Source of the DNA: Syntrophomonadaceae bacterium
GTDB lineage: Bacteria > Bacillota > Dethiobacteria > DTU022
Assembly: GCA_003558195.1 (NCBI GenBank)
Contig: PWMM01000222.1
Coordinates: 1-8,039, forward strand
Direction: 5' to 3'
DNA: 8,039 nucleotides
Position numbers and translations under genes: made by a program. Each line of letters begins with the position of its first letter. The first letter of the stretch is position 1. Below are positions 6,472-8,039 of the stretch, piece by piece. The notes below the pieces were generated by a model, which worked only from the letters and a program-made list of their open reading frames with translations, searched no databases and was not told where the DNA came from.

Positions 6472-6744
6472 TTATTTGACTTTGTCTTTTAAAGCCTTGC
6501 CCGGTTTAAAAGCCGGCACTTTAAGCGCTTCAATTTTAATTTTTTCACCGGTCGCAGGGTTGCGGCCTTCTCGTTCTTTGCGATTGCGAACCTCAAAGGT
6601 TCCGAAACCTACCAGCTGTACCTTTTCTCCTTTTACCAGGCCATCTGTAATACTGTCTAGTACTGCCTTAATAGCTTTTTCACTATCCTTTTTTGACATT
6701 CCAGCTTTCTCAGCTACCAGATCTACAAGCTCAGACTTATTCAC
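6472..6744 (-). CDS. hup: HU-family DNA-binding protein
   Basis: HU is a small, basic, dimeric nucleoid protein that bends DNA without strong sequence preference. The 90 residues have the usual HU layout: a helical N-terminal half (MNKSELVDLVAEKAGMSKKD), then GFGTFEVRNRKEREGRNPATG (46-66), which is the family signature at the base of the DNA-binding arm, and a conserved C-terminal helix ending in KALKDKVK. Length equals the family norm. The start is GTG at 6744, with AGGAGG 10 bases upstream. HU genes occupy this place next to mazG in many Clostridia. The gene is probably transcribed alone or with divIC. IHF is unlikely in this lineage. Confidence 0.96.
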   Translation of the reverse strand: MNKSELVDLVAEKAGMSKKDSEKAIKAVLDSITDGLVKGEKVQLVGFGTFEVRNRKEREGRNPATGEKIKIEALKVPAFKPGKALKDKVK

Positions 6745-6754
6745 TGTTAAAAGC

Positions 6755-6788
6755 CCTCCTCATACAAAATTTAATTCCCTTTATTATA
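6755..6788 (-). promoter_or_regulatory. Candidate -10 box and ribosome binding site of the HU gene
   Basis: TATAAT (6783-6788, minus strand) is a perfect -10 box preceded by TG, though without the usual one-base gap of an extended -10. The region 16-18 bases upstream is A-rich with no recognisable -35. Transcription would start near 6776, leaving about 32 bases of leader. AGGAGG at 6755-6760 serves the GTG at 6744. No terminator hairpin follows mazG (stop at 6823), so readthrough from mazG is also possible. Confidence 0.45.
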
Positions 6789-6822
6789 CATGCTATTCGA
6801 CCTAGTTTTTTAGATTCCTGCT

Positions 6823-8039
6823 TTATTTGCCTATTTTCCTTATTTTTTTAGCTTCTTCCCACCATTTATCAAGTTGTTCGAGAGAAAAGTCAGAAGCAGG
6901 CCGACCAGTTTTTTTAGCCTGAACTAAAACATAATGGAAACGATCCATAAATTTAACACTAGTTTTACCCAGGGCCAATTCCGGATTAACCCCCAAAAAC
7001 CTGGCCAGGTTAACTATGGTAAAAAGATAGTCACCCAGCTCCTCCTCAATAGCGTCCTGGTTTTGAGCCTCTAAGGCTTCCTGCAATTCTTTTAGCTCTT
7101 CCTGGGCCTTTTCCAATGGGCCTTTTATGCAGGGCCAGTCAAATCCAATGTCAGCTGCTTTCTTTTGTAATTTATAGGCTTTAAGCAGAGCAGGCAGGGA
7201 ATGATCAACGTTTATAACAGGGACATCTTCATCATGGTGCTCATTTTGCCTATTTTTTTCACTTAGCTTAATCTCTTCCCACTTCAATCTAACTTCAGAT
7301 GCATTTGAAGCCCTGGCATTGCCGAATACATGAGGATGGCGCCTGATCAATTTAGAAACAATCCCCTCGATAACCTGCAAGAAATCAAAACGATTTTCTT
7401 CATGAGCTATTCTGCTGTGAAAAACCACCTGTAAAAGCACATCACCCAATTCTTCTTTCAATGCACTGTCATCATTAGCGTCTATTGCTCCCACCACTTC
7501 ATATGCTTCTTCAACCAAATACTGCCTGAGAGAGTGGTTGGACTGTTTCCTGTCCCAGGGACAGCCATCTTTATCGCGAAGCCTGGCCATTATACGCAGT
7601 AAATCTCCCATTAAATAGCCCCGGTATGGAGGTAGATACATAACAATGCAGGGATTGCTTAATAAAGAACTGTCGAGCAAGTGAAGGGGAGTAGTGCTGC
7701 AGCTTTTACGCCGCATTTCTGCTGACCCCACAAGAGTTACTGGATAGCTTTCAGGATAAAGCTTTAATAGTTTAGACTTAAGGGTGGCTGAAGAATCACA
7801 GTTGTACAATTCATTTATCATCAAATGATCAGGAGAGGGTTCCTCCAGCTGGTAAATAGATCGAGCATTAATTAACCTTATTCCATCCATCTTATCAATT
7901 TTTAAAACCTTTAGAAGCGGCTCCATAAAGCTTAACCCAGGGATAATTTTAATTTTTATCCCCAGGGATACTGATAGTTTGAGCAAATGCTTAACAGCTG
8001 CCTCACCTACTAAAGGATGCCCCGGAACAGCATAACAGA
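6823..8039 (-). CDS. mazG: Nucleoside triphosphate pyrophosphohydrolase MazG with methylase-like domain, 5' end missing
   Basis: MazG hydrolyses (d)NTPs to the monophosphate and pyrophosphate and helps clear non-canonical or excess nucleotides. The open frame runs off the right edge with no stop; about 404 residues are visible. The first part, with YAVPGHPLVGE at the edge and IKIIPGLSF soon after, is the end of a tetrapyrrole-methylase-like domain, the fusion seen in B. subtilis YabN. Then come two MazG repeats. The first has GCPWDRKQ, EEAYEV and EELGDVL (visible residues about 158-201). The second has FDWPCIKG, AQEELKELQEA and EEELGDYLF (about 299-340). The acidic residues of both EExxE/ExxD-type sites bind magnesium. 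A TTG at 7986 is not the real start, because coding similarity continues upstream of it. What the methylase-like part acts on is not known from the sequence. It precedes HU and is the first gene of the conserved block seen here. Confidence 0.96.
   Translation of the reverse strand, partial: CYAVPGHPLVGEAAVKHLLKLSVSLGIKIKIIPGLSFMEPLLKVLKIDKMDGIRLINARSIYQLEEPSPDHLMINELYNCDSSATLKSKLLKLYPESYPVTLVGSAEMRRKSCSTTPLHLLDSSLLSNPCIVMYLPPYRGYLMGDLLRIMARLRDKDGCPWDRKQSNHSLRQYLVEEAYEVVGAIDANDDSALKEELGDVLLQVVFHSRIAHEENRFDFLQVIEGIVSKLIRRHPHVFGNARASNASEVRLKWEEIKLSEKNRQNEHHDEDVPVINVDHSLPALLKAYKLQKKAADIGFDWPCIKGPLEKAQEELKELQEALEAQNQDAIEEELGDYLFTIVNLARFLGVNPELALGKTSVKFMDRFHYVLVQAKKTGRPASDFSLEQLDKWWEEAKKIRKIGK

Noticed and set aside
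6476..6805. 109-codon plus-strand frame across the HU gene
   Set aside because: It mirrors the highly conserved HU coding sequence and has no family resemblance.
6823..7986. A complete MazG starting at TTG 7986
   Set aside because: The frame stays open to the window edge and encodes YAVPGHPLVGE, a conserved methylase-domain stretch, upstream of that codon, so the gene is cut by the window.
1..8039. CRISPR array, insertion sequence, prophage or defence system
   Set aside because: No regularly spaced repeats, transposase, integrase or defence-type genes were seen; all frames of substance are conserved housekeeping genes.

Overview
The window reads as a piece of a Firmicutes chromosome, most likely from the Clostridia or a related anaerobic lineage. 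The reasons are moderately AT-rich DNA, strong AGGAGG-type ribosome binding sites, frequent TTG and GTG starts, intrinsic terminators with T-tracts, and above all the gene order. Every supported gene lies on the minus strand, so transcription runs from high to low coordinates: mazG (entering from the right edge), an HU-family DNA-binding protein gene, a divIC/ftsB-type division gene, an S1-domain RNA-binding protein gene (yabR type), tilS, hpt, ftsH, a P1-family (DmpA-type) peptidase gene, and the first 13 codons of a gene that looks like fhs (formate--tetrahydrofolate ligase).

Right part (about 5470-8039): mazG lacks its N-terminus because the window ends. It still shows the end of its methylase-like domain and both MazG pyrophosphohydrolase repeats. 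HU and divIC follow, separated by about 180 bases that hold an odd hairpin with C6/G7 arms. The S1 gene has a full-consensus sigma-A promoter (TTGACA, 16 bp, TATAAT) whose -35 box overlaps the divIC stop codon, and it ends in an intrinsic terminator. Its best start codon appears to be a non-standard ATC.

Middle part (about 3270-5470): tilS and hpt overlap and are probably translationally coupled. ftsH follows with its own extended -10 promoter and a TTG start, and ends in a strong intrinsic terminator. Left part (1-1205): a P1-family peptidase gene, then a leader with an inverted repeat, then the start of the probable fhs.

The genes serve general cell maintenance: nucleotide-pool cleaning (MazG), nucleoid structure (HU), septum formation (DivIC), RNA binding (S1 protein), isoleucine tRNA modification (TilS), purine salvage (Hpt), membrane protein quality control (FtsH) and one-carbon metabolism (Fhs). 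The order matches the Bacillus subtilis mazG-rqcP-yabP-yabQ-divIC-yabR-spoIIE-tilS-hprT-ftsH region, but rqcP and the sporulation genes yabP, yabQ and spoIIE are absent here. That absence is the most informative large-scale observation. I see no evidence of a mobile element, CRISPR array, tRNA, rRNA or novel multi-gene system. The items worth a second look are small: start-codon choice, promoters, a hairpin, an inverted repeat and a long FtsH tail.
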